DNA of 64,000 nucleotides, taken from Epinephelus fuscoguttatus. Taxonomy: Eukaryota > Chordata > Actinopteri > Perciformes > Serranidae. Made by a program: the position numbers and the translations under genes. Position 1 is the stretch's first letter. Each line of letters begins with the position of its first letter. Shown here piece by piece: positions 25,021 to 36,702 of the stretch. The notes beneath the pieces were generated by a model that saw only the letters and a list, made by a program, of their open reading frames with translations, was not told where the DNA came from and made no database searches. Location: the NCBI RefSeq assembly GCF_011397635.1, contig NC_064753.1:25382322-25446321 (forward strand), given 5' to 3'.

Positions 25021-25390
25021 TTATTGTGTGTAGCAACGTGTAACTCTGGTTTTCAAAGGTGCAATATAAATAAAGATTATTATTATCATTATTATGATCA
25101 TAAGTTCAAATCGACTTTTTAAAGACAATTCAGTCTTAAGGTGGCACAGTGGTGTAGTGTTTAGCATCATCACCTCACAACAAGAGGGTTCCTGGTACGA
25201 ACCCAGGGTGCCCTTCTGTGTGGAGTTTGCATGTTCTCCCCGTGTCAGCGTGAGTTTTCTCCAGGTACTCCAGCTTCCTCCCAAAGGCCAAAGACATGCA
25301 GGTTAATTGGTGACTCTAAATTGCCCGTAGGTGTGAATGTGAGTGTAAATGGTTGTCTGTCTCTATGTGTCAGCCCTGTGATAATCTGGT
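25021..25390 (+). repeat. LINE-like 3' tail followed by a tRNA-like SINE/repeat
   Basis: Positions 25050-25095 read AAGGTGCAATATAAATAAAG plus ATTATT repeats, a LINE-type end. From about 25137 there is GTGGCACAGTGGTGTAGTG and, about 45 bases on, GGTACGAACCC, which resembles a Pol III B box. GAGTTTGCATGTTCTCCCC and TTAATTGGTGACTCTAAATT follow, typical of a very common fish repeat. It is not a functional tRNA gene. Confidence 0.55.
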
Positions 25391-26789
25391 GCTAGTGAGG
25401 TGCTTTGAGCTAAATGCTAATGCTAACATGCAAACATGCTGATGTTTAGAAAGTATAATGTTCATCATCTTAGTTTAGCCTTAGTTTTGCACAAATGCTA
25501 ATTGACATCAATTGCAAACTACAGCTGAGACTGATGGGAATATCATTTCAGATATTAAGTCATAAACCAAAGTATCGGACGAAGTGAACTTGTCACCTGA
25601 TGGCTGCTCCATGTAAAAAATCAAAGGAAGCCATCACAATTCAACCTCTGACTTTTTAAATTAAAACCAAAAATGTCAATGTGCAAGAGAAAACACCAGA
25701 AGATCACTGAAATTATTAGGATACATCCTCTGGGGACCATGAACATTTGATAAAAATTCCATGGCAATCCATCTGGCTATTGATCAACCAACATCCATAG
25801 CCGACCATCCACAGAGCCATGCCACTAGCATGGCTAAAACCATTCTGCTCAAAGACCCTTCAGAGCAAGAACATCCAGCACATTAGTCATCAGTGCCTTG
25901 TTAGAGGACACGTCAACCATTTATCTTTAAGAAACAGAGCATTTATTCATTCACCTCTATTACAAATAGTGCACAAATAGAAACAAATAGAGTTTCAAAT
26001 GGGCAACTTTTAGCCACAAGGTTGTTTCATCCAACAGATCAGGGCTTTGTTTCTCTTGCAGATGATGTTTCAAACTACTGACATCAAAGTTAAAAACAGG
26101 TCACTGGATATTGGTGGACTGAACTGGATTCTTTATATAAAGACTGCCCAAGTCTGAGTAAACACAAATAAAAAGCTAGTTAAAAATCAAGATACAACAG
26201 TCAACAAATCGCAGGTGTTTTTACAATAATCAAGGCTCAGCACATTTTCTAAAGAAACATAGCACTGAGGAGAGTCATCCTCCCTCTGCCCTCAGGACCA
26301 GCCTCCCATGACTCACTGCGTCTTATCTGATGAACCTGACTCCCTCAGCTTACTACTTCAACATCACATCACACCCCCCCACCTCTCCCCCGCTGCCTGT
26401 TTTGGCTTAAACAAACAAGTAACACTCCAAACACTCACTCGTCTTTCTTTCTTAAAACACACAAACATATGTGTCATCACGTTGCTGTCCCTGCATCTGA
26501 GGCTTTTGTTTCTGACATGCAGCTTATGTGTGTATGTCTGTTATTTAAATACGAAGATAAAGATTCAGATGTTTCATTGAACCATCACAGAGTCTGACCG
26601 TTAAAGACCTTCAAGGAGCTGTTGTCCTCGACCAGGGAGATTCATTGGCCACAGAGATGCATTGAAGCAGCGTCTTTGAACTGTGCACAGCTGAGAGTGG
26701 GCCTCCCTCTCGCTCTGTCTCTACATTATGTGTCTGCTCACACTGTAGAGTAAAGGACAAAAGTTCTGGCCACAAGCCTGGTCACTGAG

Positions 26790-26792
<3 letters not shown>
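25391..26792. other. Gene-free sequence
   Basis: No coding exon, RNA gene or delimitable repeat was recognised. Base composition is unremarkable. Confidence 0.35.

Positions 26793-26860
<68 letters not shown>
26793..26860 (+). repeat. (TG)34 microsatellite
   Basis: Uninterrupted TG units, 68 bp. A shorter impure GT tract follows at about 26964-26998. Confidence 0.97.
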
Positions 26861-26864
<4 letters not shown>

Positions 26865-27399
26865 TGCCAGCTGGTTACATCTGGTTTAAGAGGCCACAGG
26901 GGGAGGCTGCTTTCTCCCACCTCTCAGTATCAGTTACTAATCCCTGTTTCCCACAAGTGTGCTTGTGTGTGTGAGTGTGTGTGTGTCTGTGTGTGTCTGG
27001 GGTGAGGTTTACACGATGAATCTGAGTTTCGTACTCATTATCATGACATGTACAACCCATCTAAACAAGAATTTAAGCCAACATACATGTGATAGAACTT
27101 CCAACAAACAGAAACCTGAAACGATAGATTCAAGATTTTAAAGTGATGAATATGTTGAGAAATGTGTTGTTGGATGTAGTTTGATAAAAACCATAGCAAC
27201 AGCTGCTCTGTCCTCCTCTTTCGTCTTGTGCTTCTCGTGTATCTGATTTATCTCTGCGTGATACGAACTAACCTTTCCTCCTTTTTCCAGACCTGCCAAC
27301 GACTGTGTTTCCCACCTCATCACCTGAAGCGTTCATCTGCCCACCCAGCTGCTCCTTATTCACAGTCATGGCAGCTGACTGCGACTAGCCCTCACATAT

Positions 27400-28380
27400 T
27401 AAGTTACTCTGTGTGAATTAAAATTCATATACACCATCTCACATTACTCACCTTATTCATTAAAACTGACTTTTTACTATAGACGTCACAGTAGAAAAGG
27501 CCTAAGTGTACTAAGGCACTTGTGGTCCCATTTTTCATGAGTTGAAATGAAAGATCCAAGACTTTTTCTCTGCACACCAAAGACTTATTTATCTCAGATT
27601 TACCTGAAGTTTCCATTGTAGTGAGCAGTTTTCCAAAATAATCCATCAACTTGACAGATGTGGCATATCAAGATGTTCAGTGGTGCTAAGGCCATGCTAG
27701 TGCTGCATGTTTATTACCAAAATAAACAACCCAGCTAACAAGAAAAAATAGGATTGAAATATGTGTTAATTTGCTTTCAGTAACATGTTTTATGTGAGCT
27801 ACAATAATCATTTAATTCAATAAAAAGAGAATTACAAATTAATTTCTAAAACTAGACAATAAAATAATATATGACATTGTAAAATATTAATAAAATGTAC
27901 ATATTAACTTTCTAATTTAACCCCCAGAGACCCAAACTTCTGTTTGGTATGCTTTTTAATTTCTCCTATATATTTGGGATCAACAGAACCTGATAAGTAT
28001 AAAAAATAAACATTGTCAGAAATGATAAAGTCCCAGTGTGCTCAAGCGAGATGATAATAAAGTCCTAACATCTTCAAACAACACTTCCTAATAAAGAGTG
28101 TCTTAGCTTGTTACTGTTGCTAAAATTGATCAAATTTGTTGCCAAATCACACTACAAACATTATTAATAATAAATAAACAAGTTTCAACCATAAAATGTG
28201 ATCAGGTTTTGGACCTTGTTCCACTTGCTTATTCTTCTTTTGCAGACTGACACAGAAATGGCTGCCATCTTGTAAATGAACAGTTGTAGAGTCATTCAGT
28301 CCGTCATTACACTACCTCTGAATGAGCACAGATTCACAAAGACACATTTATGAAACAACCTTAAACGTAACCCTCTTTAA
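27400..28380. other. Gene-free AT-rich sequence
   Basis: AT-rich with several AATAAA words on both strands and no convincing frame. I see nothing that defines a gene or a whole element before the Tc1-like copy that begins at about 28381. Confidence 0.4.
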
Positions 28381-28675
28381 ATGTTGATTAAACAGCATCA
28401 TTACTACACAGGTGTGCCCTGGGATGGTGACAATTAAAGGACACTCTAAACTGTGCGTTTTGATCACACAACACGATGCTACAGATGTCACAAGGTTTGA
28501 GGGAGTGTGTCATTGGCATACTGACTGCAGGAATGTCCACCAGAGCTGTTGCCCATGAACTGAATGTTCATTTCACTCCCATCAGCAGTCTCCAATGTTG
28601 CTTCTGTGAATTTGGCAGTACATCCAACCAGTCTCACAACCACAGACCATGTGTAACCAGTTTTATCTTCAAATG
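28381..28675 (+). mobile_element. Tc1-like element, truncated 5' fragment (plus orientation)
   Basis: The first 100 bases are an inverted-terminal-repeat segment (GATTAAACAGCATCATTACT; TTTTGATCACACAACAC) that recurs reversed at about 30420-30530. Next comes the start of a Tc1/mariner transposase with its helix-turn-helix: ECVIGILTAGMSTRAVAHEL ... FREFGSTSN-like CEFGSTSN ... HNHRPCVT. The frame stops soon after, so only the DNA-binding start survives. It abuts a second copy in the opposite direction. Confidence 0.8.
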
Positions 28676-28689
28676 AGACATTTATTAGG

Positions 28690-30725
28690 ATTTCACATGT
28701 CTTGCACTACAGAGCTTTTTTTTGGGTCACAGACTCCCCAAAGAATTCTTAAGTATCTGGTGTGAACACCATTTGTCTCATGCAGTGCGAAACATCTTCC
28801 TCTCACAGAGTTGATCAGGGTGTTGAGTGTGGCTGGTGTTGTGTCGGCTCACTCCTCTTCAGTGGCTGTTTAAAGTTAATGGATACTGGCAGGAACTGGA
28901 ACATGCTGCTGTACATGCTGTTCCAGAGCATCTTAAACATGCTCAGTGGGCGACATGTCTGGTGAGTGTGCAGGTCAGTGTGCAAGAACTGGGATGTTTT
29001 CAGCTTCCAGGAGTTGTGTACAGATCCTTGCAACATGGGGCTGTGCATCATCATTATCATGCTGAGGTCATGGCAGCAGATCAATGGCATGAGTGGGTCT
29101 CAGGATTTTGTCACGATATCTCTGTGCATTCAAAGTGCCATCAATAAAATACCCTTTTGTTTGTTGTCCATGGCTAATGCCAGCCCATACCATAATCCCA
29201 CCACCACCATGGGTCTCTCTGTTCGCAACTCTGGCATTAGCAAACTGCTCACCCACACAACACCATACGTGTCGTCTACCATCTGCCCAGTACAGTTTAA
29301 ATTCAGATTCATCTGTGAAGAGAACGCTTCTCCAAAGTGCCAGATGCCATCGAATGCAGAGGCGTAATTATGAATGTTACTGAATTAAAAAATTGTGCCA
29401 TTTGCTATACATGGCCTCAAAAAGCAAATCCATCTGCCTCATGGTTCCTTCTTTTGTTTAATAGCTATCTGAAACAAAATTATATGCTTTTTCTACATAA
29501 CCTGTAAAATCTATAGATGAACTATAAAAACTATTCAATTAAATTATTAATTTCTCACTCTCTTTGATTTTTTGTCAGATATGCAATGATGATTGCTGGG
29601 TAATATTTATATTGATGTTGTCCAGTATCAAGTCTTTATTTGTATCGAGACAACACATGCATGATAGTAGGGCCCGTCATAACTGCTTGACCCCACTAAT
29701 CGAAGGTGAGCAGTTGCCCACTCAAGTAGGTCATGACAATGGACTGCCGTGAGGTCAAGAGCCTGGTGAGAACAACGAGCATGCAGATGAGCTTCCCTGA
29801 GACGGTTTCTGACAGTTTTTGCAGTAATTCTTCATCTGTGCAAACCAATTGTTTCATCAGCTGTCCTGGTGGCTGATGGTCTCAGACCATCATGCAGGTG
29901 GAGACTCAGGATGTGGAGGTCCTCGGTTGATGTGGTTACACACGGTCTGTGGTTGTGATGCCAGCTGGATGTACTGCCAAATTCACAGAAACAACACCAG
30001 AGACAGTTTATGGTGAAAGGAACAATCAGTTCACTGGCAACAGCTCTGGTGGAGATTCCTGCAGTCAGTATGCTAATGCCCTCAGCTGGCACTCTAATGG
30101 ATGGAATCACCGTCACACACCATGGTTGAATCAATTTGGAATTATGCTTTGATTCTGAAAGATGAATCAACGCTGATTTCACAACGTTGTTTCATAAACT
30201 TTAAACATCGTTTCAAAGTTGTTTTTCAGATCTTCCTGAAATTTCAGCGTTGATTTATGAGGATTTTGTTCACCATTTTACAACCATCAGAATTGAATGT
30301 TGTTTCAAGGTTGTTTCAATGTTGAAATAACAACTGACATAAGTTCAACCACATTTCAACGTTGAAGTTTGGCCGTGTGCCAGCTGGGGCAGGCTTCCTC
30401 AAAACTTGTGACATCTGTGAAATTGTGTTGTGTGATCAAACTGCACATTCAACAGTGGCATTCAACATTCTTTTACTGTGACCATTCTGTGGCACACCTG
30501 TGTAGTAATGATGCTGTTTAATCAGCATCTTAATACATGCAACAGCTGTCTGGTGGATGGATTATCTTCGCAAAAGTGCAAGTGCTCACTACAATGGATT
30601 TAACCAAATTTGTGAACAAAATGTGAGAGAACTAAGTTTTTTGTGTTCATAAAAAAAGATTGTTAATTGCAACTCATGAAATATGAGAGCAAAAACAAAA
30701 GTGTTGTGTTTATATTTTTGTGCAA
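28690..30725 (-). pseudogene. Tc1-like transposon, degraded transposase (minus orientation)
   Basis: Reading from 30725 leftwards there is a terminal repeat ending in ACAAAAATATAAACACAAC. Next comes the helix-turn-helix start (ILTAGISTRAVASEL, CEFGSTSS near 30000), then a middle block (about 29250-29070) with HGGGGIMVWAGISHGQQTKG and GYFIDGTLNAQRYRDKIL, the Tc1 DDE-domain signature. The C-terminal end lies near 28770. Several frames and internal stops are needed, so it is inactive. An unrelated 304-bp MITE interrupts it at 30083-30386. Confidence 0.85.
30083..30386. mobile_element. CAGCTGGCAC-ended MITE nested in the Tc1-like element
   Basis: Ends are perfect 10-bp inverted repeats: CAGCTGGCAC at 30083-30092 and GTGCCAGCTG at 30377-30386. 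The interior is rich in CAACGTTGAA and GTTGTTTCAA words. It interrupts homology between the two Tc1 copies, which shows it inserted later. Confidence 0.75.
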
Positions 30726-32200
30726 TGTTCTTTCATACACTGTTTTTATTATAAATTTGATAAACTCATATTTAAAGGCCCTGCTCACCTATGGTGCACC
30801 CTCACCTGTGATTTCAGTTATTTTGGCCGATTGCCCCTCCTCTCAGGACATAGTCATGGTCAGTGTGTACAGACTGACTGACATCTCCCTCACTCTCCTG
30901 TTAGCTTTGCTGCACCTTTTTTGGCGGGACAAATTCCGCCTTTGTTATTATTATTGGTACATGAAGCTGAGTGACCTCTCGTGATTCCCATCATAGCTCC
31001 GCCCACCTTTAACCTGAGCAGAGATCTAGGACATTTTAAATGAAACCCCCTGTATGGGTTTTAAGGTCTGACAACAAACTTAATATTATAATAAAATAAA
31101 TAAAACATAATATACTGTATATATTGTTTTAATGACATTTCCAATTTCATTTTTTCAGCTAGTTCAGAGATATTATTTTCTGATGAGTTGTGATCACTGA
31201 ATTTCACTGGGAAAAAACAGAGACTGAAATTAGAGGCCTTAAACTGATTTGGTCGGCAGAACTGTTTCTGACATATTTTCCATGGAACATTATTTTAGTT
31301 ATTCTAAGAGATCCAAATATAGCTGACGGGAGGTTTTCACATTATCTGAGAAATGTTCTAAATACCGAACCGTACTCTGTTTAACACACAGAGACATTTG
31401 AAATATTGTGTTTATTCATGCAGGGATGTGATCGAGATGTGAAAATGCAGTGCATGTTGACCTTGACCGTGATGTATGTGCTGTTATCTGCAGTAATGTG
31501 CTTATGTAAACGTGGTGGTCAGCTGCTGTTAGCGGCACACAGGAGAGATGTATGTGGAGAGGAGAGTGGGAGGAAGCTGTGGGGGTGTAAACCGCATGTG
31601 TCACACTGTTTCTCGACTGTGAAACGGCCACATGACACGCTCTGTGAACTTTGAACACACGTGCAAACACACATCATCACCAGGTTATTCAAACAGACAG
31701 CCTATAGAGATGGAGAGGGAGGCGGTGTGATAGTTGGTGACAGAAGATGAAGGACAGAGAGAGACCATGAGAGGAAATGAGAGCGTGTGTTTGAAAGGAA
31801 CATACAGGAAAAGAAACAGACTTATCAATAAGGAAAAGAAAGAAAAAGTGAGTTTGTGTGAGAGCGAGAGCCGAGACAGAGATAAAGCATGTTCAGTAAA
31901 GATTACAGGATTGTGTGTCAGTCTGTCTGAATCTGTTTAGTTTCCTGTCTGTATGTGAACTCATACTTCCTAAGTGTGTGGGGGAGAAATTTGTTCACAC
32001 AGCCACAGTTTCAGGACTGACCTCTCTATTCAGGATTAAGACTAGTTCAAGATGGTGGAGTGGCAGAGCAAAGCAACTGTCACAGGGGTGGTCAGGTCAG
32101 TGTTCACTTGTTCCAGCGACTACGTGGCTGTGCTCCATAGACTCTCATGCCATCTGTTTATATTCTCCTAATTTTTAGGCCGGTTTTGTGGATTTCGAGC
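30726..32200. other. Gene-free sequence
   Basis: No exon is supported. A purine-rich stretch rich in AGAGA and GAGAG words lies at about 31700-31890. Nothing else was delimited. Confidence 0.35.
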
Positions 32201-32213
32201 TAGCAGTGGTTAA

Positions 32214-34222
32214 AACCCTTTAATGTCCTGCTGAACCTTTTGGTTGAGCACATTTTGAGGCACTTAATCTGAATAAAAATTGTGTTGAATTTAACTTAAC
32301 GTAATAGAGCCATCTCTACCATTCAGCTTAGGTATGTTGTGCCAAAAAATTACACTAGATGTCGCTGTGTCTTGAAACAGTACACCTTTTCAGTTCGCCT
32401 CTTACAGGAGGTTAGTCACAAAAAAGTCCAGACATGAGGGCTCTGTGTGGTGAGATTTTCAAAGGTAGGCATATTTATTCAACATGTTATACTTTCATAG
32501 GTTATACTAAACAGATTTATGTAACTTTATACGCAAAATAAAAGGCTAATAAAGGTCAAGTAATTTTTTAAAAACATGCTCCACCAAACAGTTGATGTGA
32601 CATTTTATGTTAATGAAATCAAAATTGACTATTTGCTACAAAAAAATTTAAAAAAAAAACTTGGGATCATTGTTAAATGTTACATTTGATGTTACCTATT
32701 ATATATATGGTGAAATTATTTTATAAGTATGATTTTTTTTACTGTCTAAAGCCATCCTCAAACAAATGGTTGAATTGGCCTTTTATGGTAAAGGTGCTGA
32801 TGCTAAGATAATAAATTCACAGTTTTTACAAAATAAAAAAAGGATGAATATTCACTGTTGTTAATACCATAAATATTGTGTTATTCCATTATGTATTTGA
32901 TGAAAAAAATTATGTCAATATGATTTGTTCACCATTTTTAAGCAATTTTTACCATAATGGTCAATATCTAAAATGAATACGTGGAAATAATACTAGTACT
33001 GGTAAAATATATATACATCGGTATACTAAAGTATAACAAGCATTAGAACAGTACATGATTAGTAATTTTGATTTTTTTTTTTTTTTTTTTCTGTTTTACC
33101 ATTGCCATGAGGGACCATCTGAACTGTTTGGTGATTTTTGTTATTATAGCCCCAAGGAAATTAGGTAGCACTTTATAATACAGCCCGTGTTTTACGACGT
33201 AACTGTTTATTTACCAGTATGCACTTTGCCTGGTACCAGGTACCTGCATGGTAAGGAAGGGTGAACAGTGTGCAATTTATAATACAGCCCGCTCCCTGAT
33301 AAGTACAGTGTAGGTCTCTGGTAATTACAGGGAAAGTCCCTGGTAGGTACAGCAGAAGTCTCGGGTGCTTAGAGTGTAAGTACCAGGTACCTGCATGGTA
33401 AGGAAGGGTGAACAGTGTGCACTTTACAATACAGCCCGCTCCCTGATAAGTACAGTGTAGGTCTCTGGTAATTACAGGGAAAGTCCCTGGTAGGTACAGC
33501 AGAAGTCTCGGGTGCTTAGAGTGTAAGTACCAGGTACCTGCATGGTAAGGAAGGGTGAACAGTGTGCACTTTACAATACAACCCGGTCCCTGGTACTTAC
33601 AGGGGAAGTCTTGGGCACTTAGCATGTAAGTACCAGGTGTCTGCGTGGTAAAGAATAAAGATATTTTATAACTCTGAAGTTGTCATTGTGTGATTAAACA
33701 GGTTACATATTGCAGTATGATTTTCGTGTATTTTAAAACTGTAAATCATATCTGATTTTATAGTTATAAGTTTTAATAAGTAGGCCTACATGGTAAGACA
33801 AAAGGAGTTGGACTGTAAGACGTTTTACTGTAAGACATAGCGAGTTACACTGTAAGTCATAAGTGAAACTAAACCATATAGGCTCCCCCAAAATGTCATG
33901 GTAGATGTCAGAGAGTCACCCGGGAAGTCCCAGTAAGTGCAAGGTAAGACGCATGAAGTTCCATTATAAGACACTGGGAGTGACAGCATAAGACAGTAGC
34001 AGTTCCACTGTAAGACCCCGGCAGGTCTTAGAGGAGTTACGCCGTAAGACACAGGAAGTTATGCCATAAGACACGGGGAGTTACGCCGTAAGACACGGGA
34101 AGTTACGCCGTAAGACACGGGGAGTTACGTCGTAAAACACGGGCTGTATTATAAAGTGCTACCGGAAATTATATAAAAACATTTTTTCCATTGCTTTTTT
34201 TCCTAGTTTGAACATTAAAGGG
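32214..34222. repeat. Possible larger TTAA-flanked element containing the 1-kb MITE
   Basis: TTAA (32210-32213), two A, then CCCTTTAATGT at the left is mirrored by ACATTAAAGGG then TTAA at 34212-34226. TTAA target sites with CCCTTT-type ends suggest a piggyBac-like MITE. The ends are only 11 bp and the interior is plain AT-rich sequence, so this is tentative. Confidence 0.3.
33164..34163. mobile_element. 1,000-bp MITE with 41-bp perfect TIRs, 8-bp TSD and internal tandem arrays
   Basis: The first 41 bases (starting GGTAGCACTTTATAATACAG) are exactly the reverse complement of the last 41 (34123-34163). Both sides carry the same 8-mer GGAAATTA (33156-33163 and 34164-34171), an intact target-site duplication. 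The left half holds a 147-bp tandem repeat (33234, 33381, 33528; the third copy is 103 bp). Each unit contains a near copy of the outer end, GCACTTTACAATACAGCCCG. The right half ends in five exact-length 22-bp units (34035-34144), the last of which is the inner part of the right TIR. No transposase. The 8-bp TSD suggests hAT, P or Merlin mobilisation; which one is not clear. Confidence 0.92.
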
Positions 34223-34814
34223 TTAATACCTTCATACCTGTTACCCAGAGGGGTTTAAAGGAGATTTACGTTTAACGTTATATGTTACCAAGTTAGCACT
34301 TCTATGCTACACTAGCTACTGAAGGTCTACTGCATATACACATTTTGCTGTGTGTGAACAGAGACCTACTCTGCTCTACAGGAGCAACGTTGCTCCCACA
34401 GTCATTAATTTTATTGTCTTTTGTGGATCGTCAGGTGATGTGGTGGTACACTTTTACTTTACATCCTGGTTATATCCTTCAGATACATATTTTGACCCTT
34501 CTCTCTGCCTCTCTCTGAAATCAATTTTCATTTTCCAAAAATAAGATAATATTTCTTCAGGGAGTGCAGTTAGTGACAGTGGGCTCCATGCTCCCACTGA
34601 CAGCTTGATGAACCATAGCAAAGGGGCGGTGCTGAGCAAAGTTGGGAAAGGAACTTAATACTAAGACATGAAATTTCTGGGAGACAGGGTTGCCATTATG
34701 ATGGAATTATGTGTGTTGCCATTTGAACTTGTCAGAGGTGCAGATATTGTGGGTAAAAAAGTGTTCAAAAAGACAGCACTGTGTGTGATGAGGCCACTCT
34801 TTGACGGCACTAAG

Positions 34815-35425
34815 TTAAAGGGATAGTTCGGATTATTTGAAGTGGAGTTGCATGTATCCAGCCAGCTGTGTAGATGTCAGTAGGCACGTCCTCATTTGGA
34901 AAGGCAGGCAGGAAGCTAAGATGTACTGCTGTGGACGGGGGCAACAGCAAAACATATTTTAGCCACTTAAAACAATCAAGACCAGTTCAAGTGTACAATA
35001 TATTTAGAATACTTTCACCGCTTTATCTCTCCGTCAGACAGCCCTTTCAGACGGGGAACTCAATGTTCTTTTTAAAGACACCAGACTCCACTGACAAAAA
35101 CAGTAATTTCTTCTTGAAGAACACGGACATTGCTGGTCTACCACTGCCTGAACTGGTTTGTTTGTTTAGATGAATATAACAGCTTCAGCTCCCTGTCTGA
35201 AAGGTCTGACTGACAGCAAGGTAAAGCAGGGAAAATATTCTAAAGATAGCATACACTTAAACTGTGGACATGTTTTGGTGCTGCCCTCGTCCACAGCAGT
35301 GCATTGCTTAACTTCAGTGGCGTACTCTTGTCTGCTTCTCCAAACTGAGGGCATGCCAGTTGCCATCTACTGTAGGTAATACACTGACGAAGGGTAAGTA
35401 CCACTTTACTTCAGAAAATTAAAGG
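34815..35425. repeat. Long inverted-repeat MITE (TTAAAGGGATAGTTCGGA family)
   Basis: The left arm begins TTAAAGGGATAGTTCGGATT and contains ACTGCTGTGGACGGGGGC. The right arm, reversed, contains ACTGCTGTGGACGAGGGC and CCAAAACATGT. The two arms fold back over about 600 bp. No coding capacity beyond chance frames. Confidence 0.6.
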
Positions 35426-35771
35426 TTGAACTTTAGTGCAGTTCAAAACTGCTGCATCTAAAACTCCACAGTCTGTCTGATCATCTGCTCTCTTTATGTC
35501 ACACGGTCACTTTCTATGAGATAATTTATGGTAATGTGCCTCTCTCTCCTCCTCCCTGTCTGTCACTTCTTCTAACACTTTTTTCTTCACTTTCTCTCAA
35601 CCGCTGACGCTATTTTGAACACACACACACAGACACACACACACAGTGAGAGAGCAGCTGTCTACACACACATTGATTGGGTTTATAGCTTGTTAGGAAA
35701 GTGGAGATTGTATTTCAGCTCTGCTCATTAAGAGTCAGCACTGATGTCACTCTGGCCCCTCTTTATGTTAT

Positions 35772-35774
<3 letters not shown>

Positions 35775-35829
<55 letters not shown>
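35775..35829 (+). repeat. (AC)n microsatellite
   Basis: About 27 uninterrupted AC units. No gene nearby. Confidence 0.97.
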
Positions 35830-35831
<2 letters not shown>

Positions 35832-36369
35832 CTGAGACAGAGAGGCTATAAAATTATAAAATGGGCTGGAACTGAGCCTCAGACCATCGCCTTGAGTACT
35901 GGCAGCTTTTTGTATATGCATTAACATGTGACTGTAACATTTCGCAATAAGAAGCTAAACATAAATATACCATGTGTAACAGGCTTTTCTCCGAGGCAAC
36001 GTCCCTCTGTATCTCTTTCTTTCCTTCTTTGGGGGAATATAACAATAAAACTGATCAAGTAAATGTGTTTAATAAAACTGCAACACAATAAAATCCTGGA
36101 TAATGTCATTAGTGTTTCATAATGTTAAGTCTGGAAATGACTAAAAGCAACTGATTGACATTAAAATAAAGGATGTGGCCACATATGTCTTTCTCAGCAA
36201 TATTTGTGCAGCATGATATAATGACATGATATAAACACATTAGAAGAGTTTTGGAAATCATTTTAAACTAATACAGCAAACATTTATGACCTGTTTTCAT
36301 GATGACATAGGCAGCGACTCCAAAAAACAGCAGACATTTTTACTTTCATGTCGCTTCAGTATGTGTTGT

Positions 36370-36702
36370 TTAAAGGTCCAGTGTGTCCAGGATTTGGTAT
36401 CACATATTTGTAACTATGTTAGCATTAGTTTATAATCATCTGAAAGTTAGAATTGTTGCATTCGTTACCTTAGAATGAGCCATTTATATCTACTTAAGTA
36501 GTAGTAGTCCTTTTCCAGGGATTCCACCATGTTGTTTCTACAGTAGCCCAGAACAGACAAATCAAAGACTGGCTCTAGATAGGGCCATTCCCATTTTCAC
36601 ATCGATCACCATAGTTCTCCTACCTGCTTGGTACATGGCAGAAGTTTCAGTTCTGCAACTTCACCTCTAGACGCTACTTAATCCTACACACTAGACCTTT
36701 AA
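36370..36702. repeat. TTAAAGGTCCAGTGTG MITE, reverse copy
   Basis: Left end TTAAAGGTCCAGTGTGTCC and right end TACACACTAGACCTTTAA are inverted repeats. The interior (TTTCTACAGTAGCCCAGAAC) is the reverse complement of the matching part of the 21768-22180 copy. This is a 333-bp, essentially complete element. Confidence 0.72.

Noticed and set aside
25137-25200. tRNA-like A and B boxes
   Set aside because: The sequence cannot form a proper cloverleaf and sits in a known-type dispersed repeat; it is not a tRNA gene.
33173-33625. 150-codon minus-strand frame with internal protein repeats
   Set aside because: It is produced by the 147-bp tandem array (a multiple of three) inside a MITE. The repeated peptide reflects the DNA repeat, not a protein gene.
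34035-34144. Regular 22-bp repeats that might suggest a CRISPR array
   Set aside because: The units are directly adjacent with no spacers, lie in a eukaryotic transposable element and include part of its terminal repeat.
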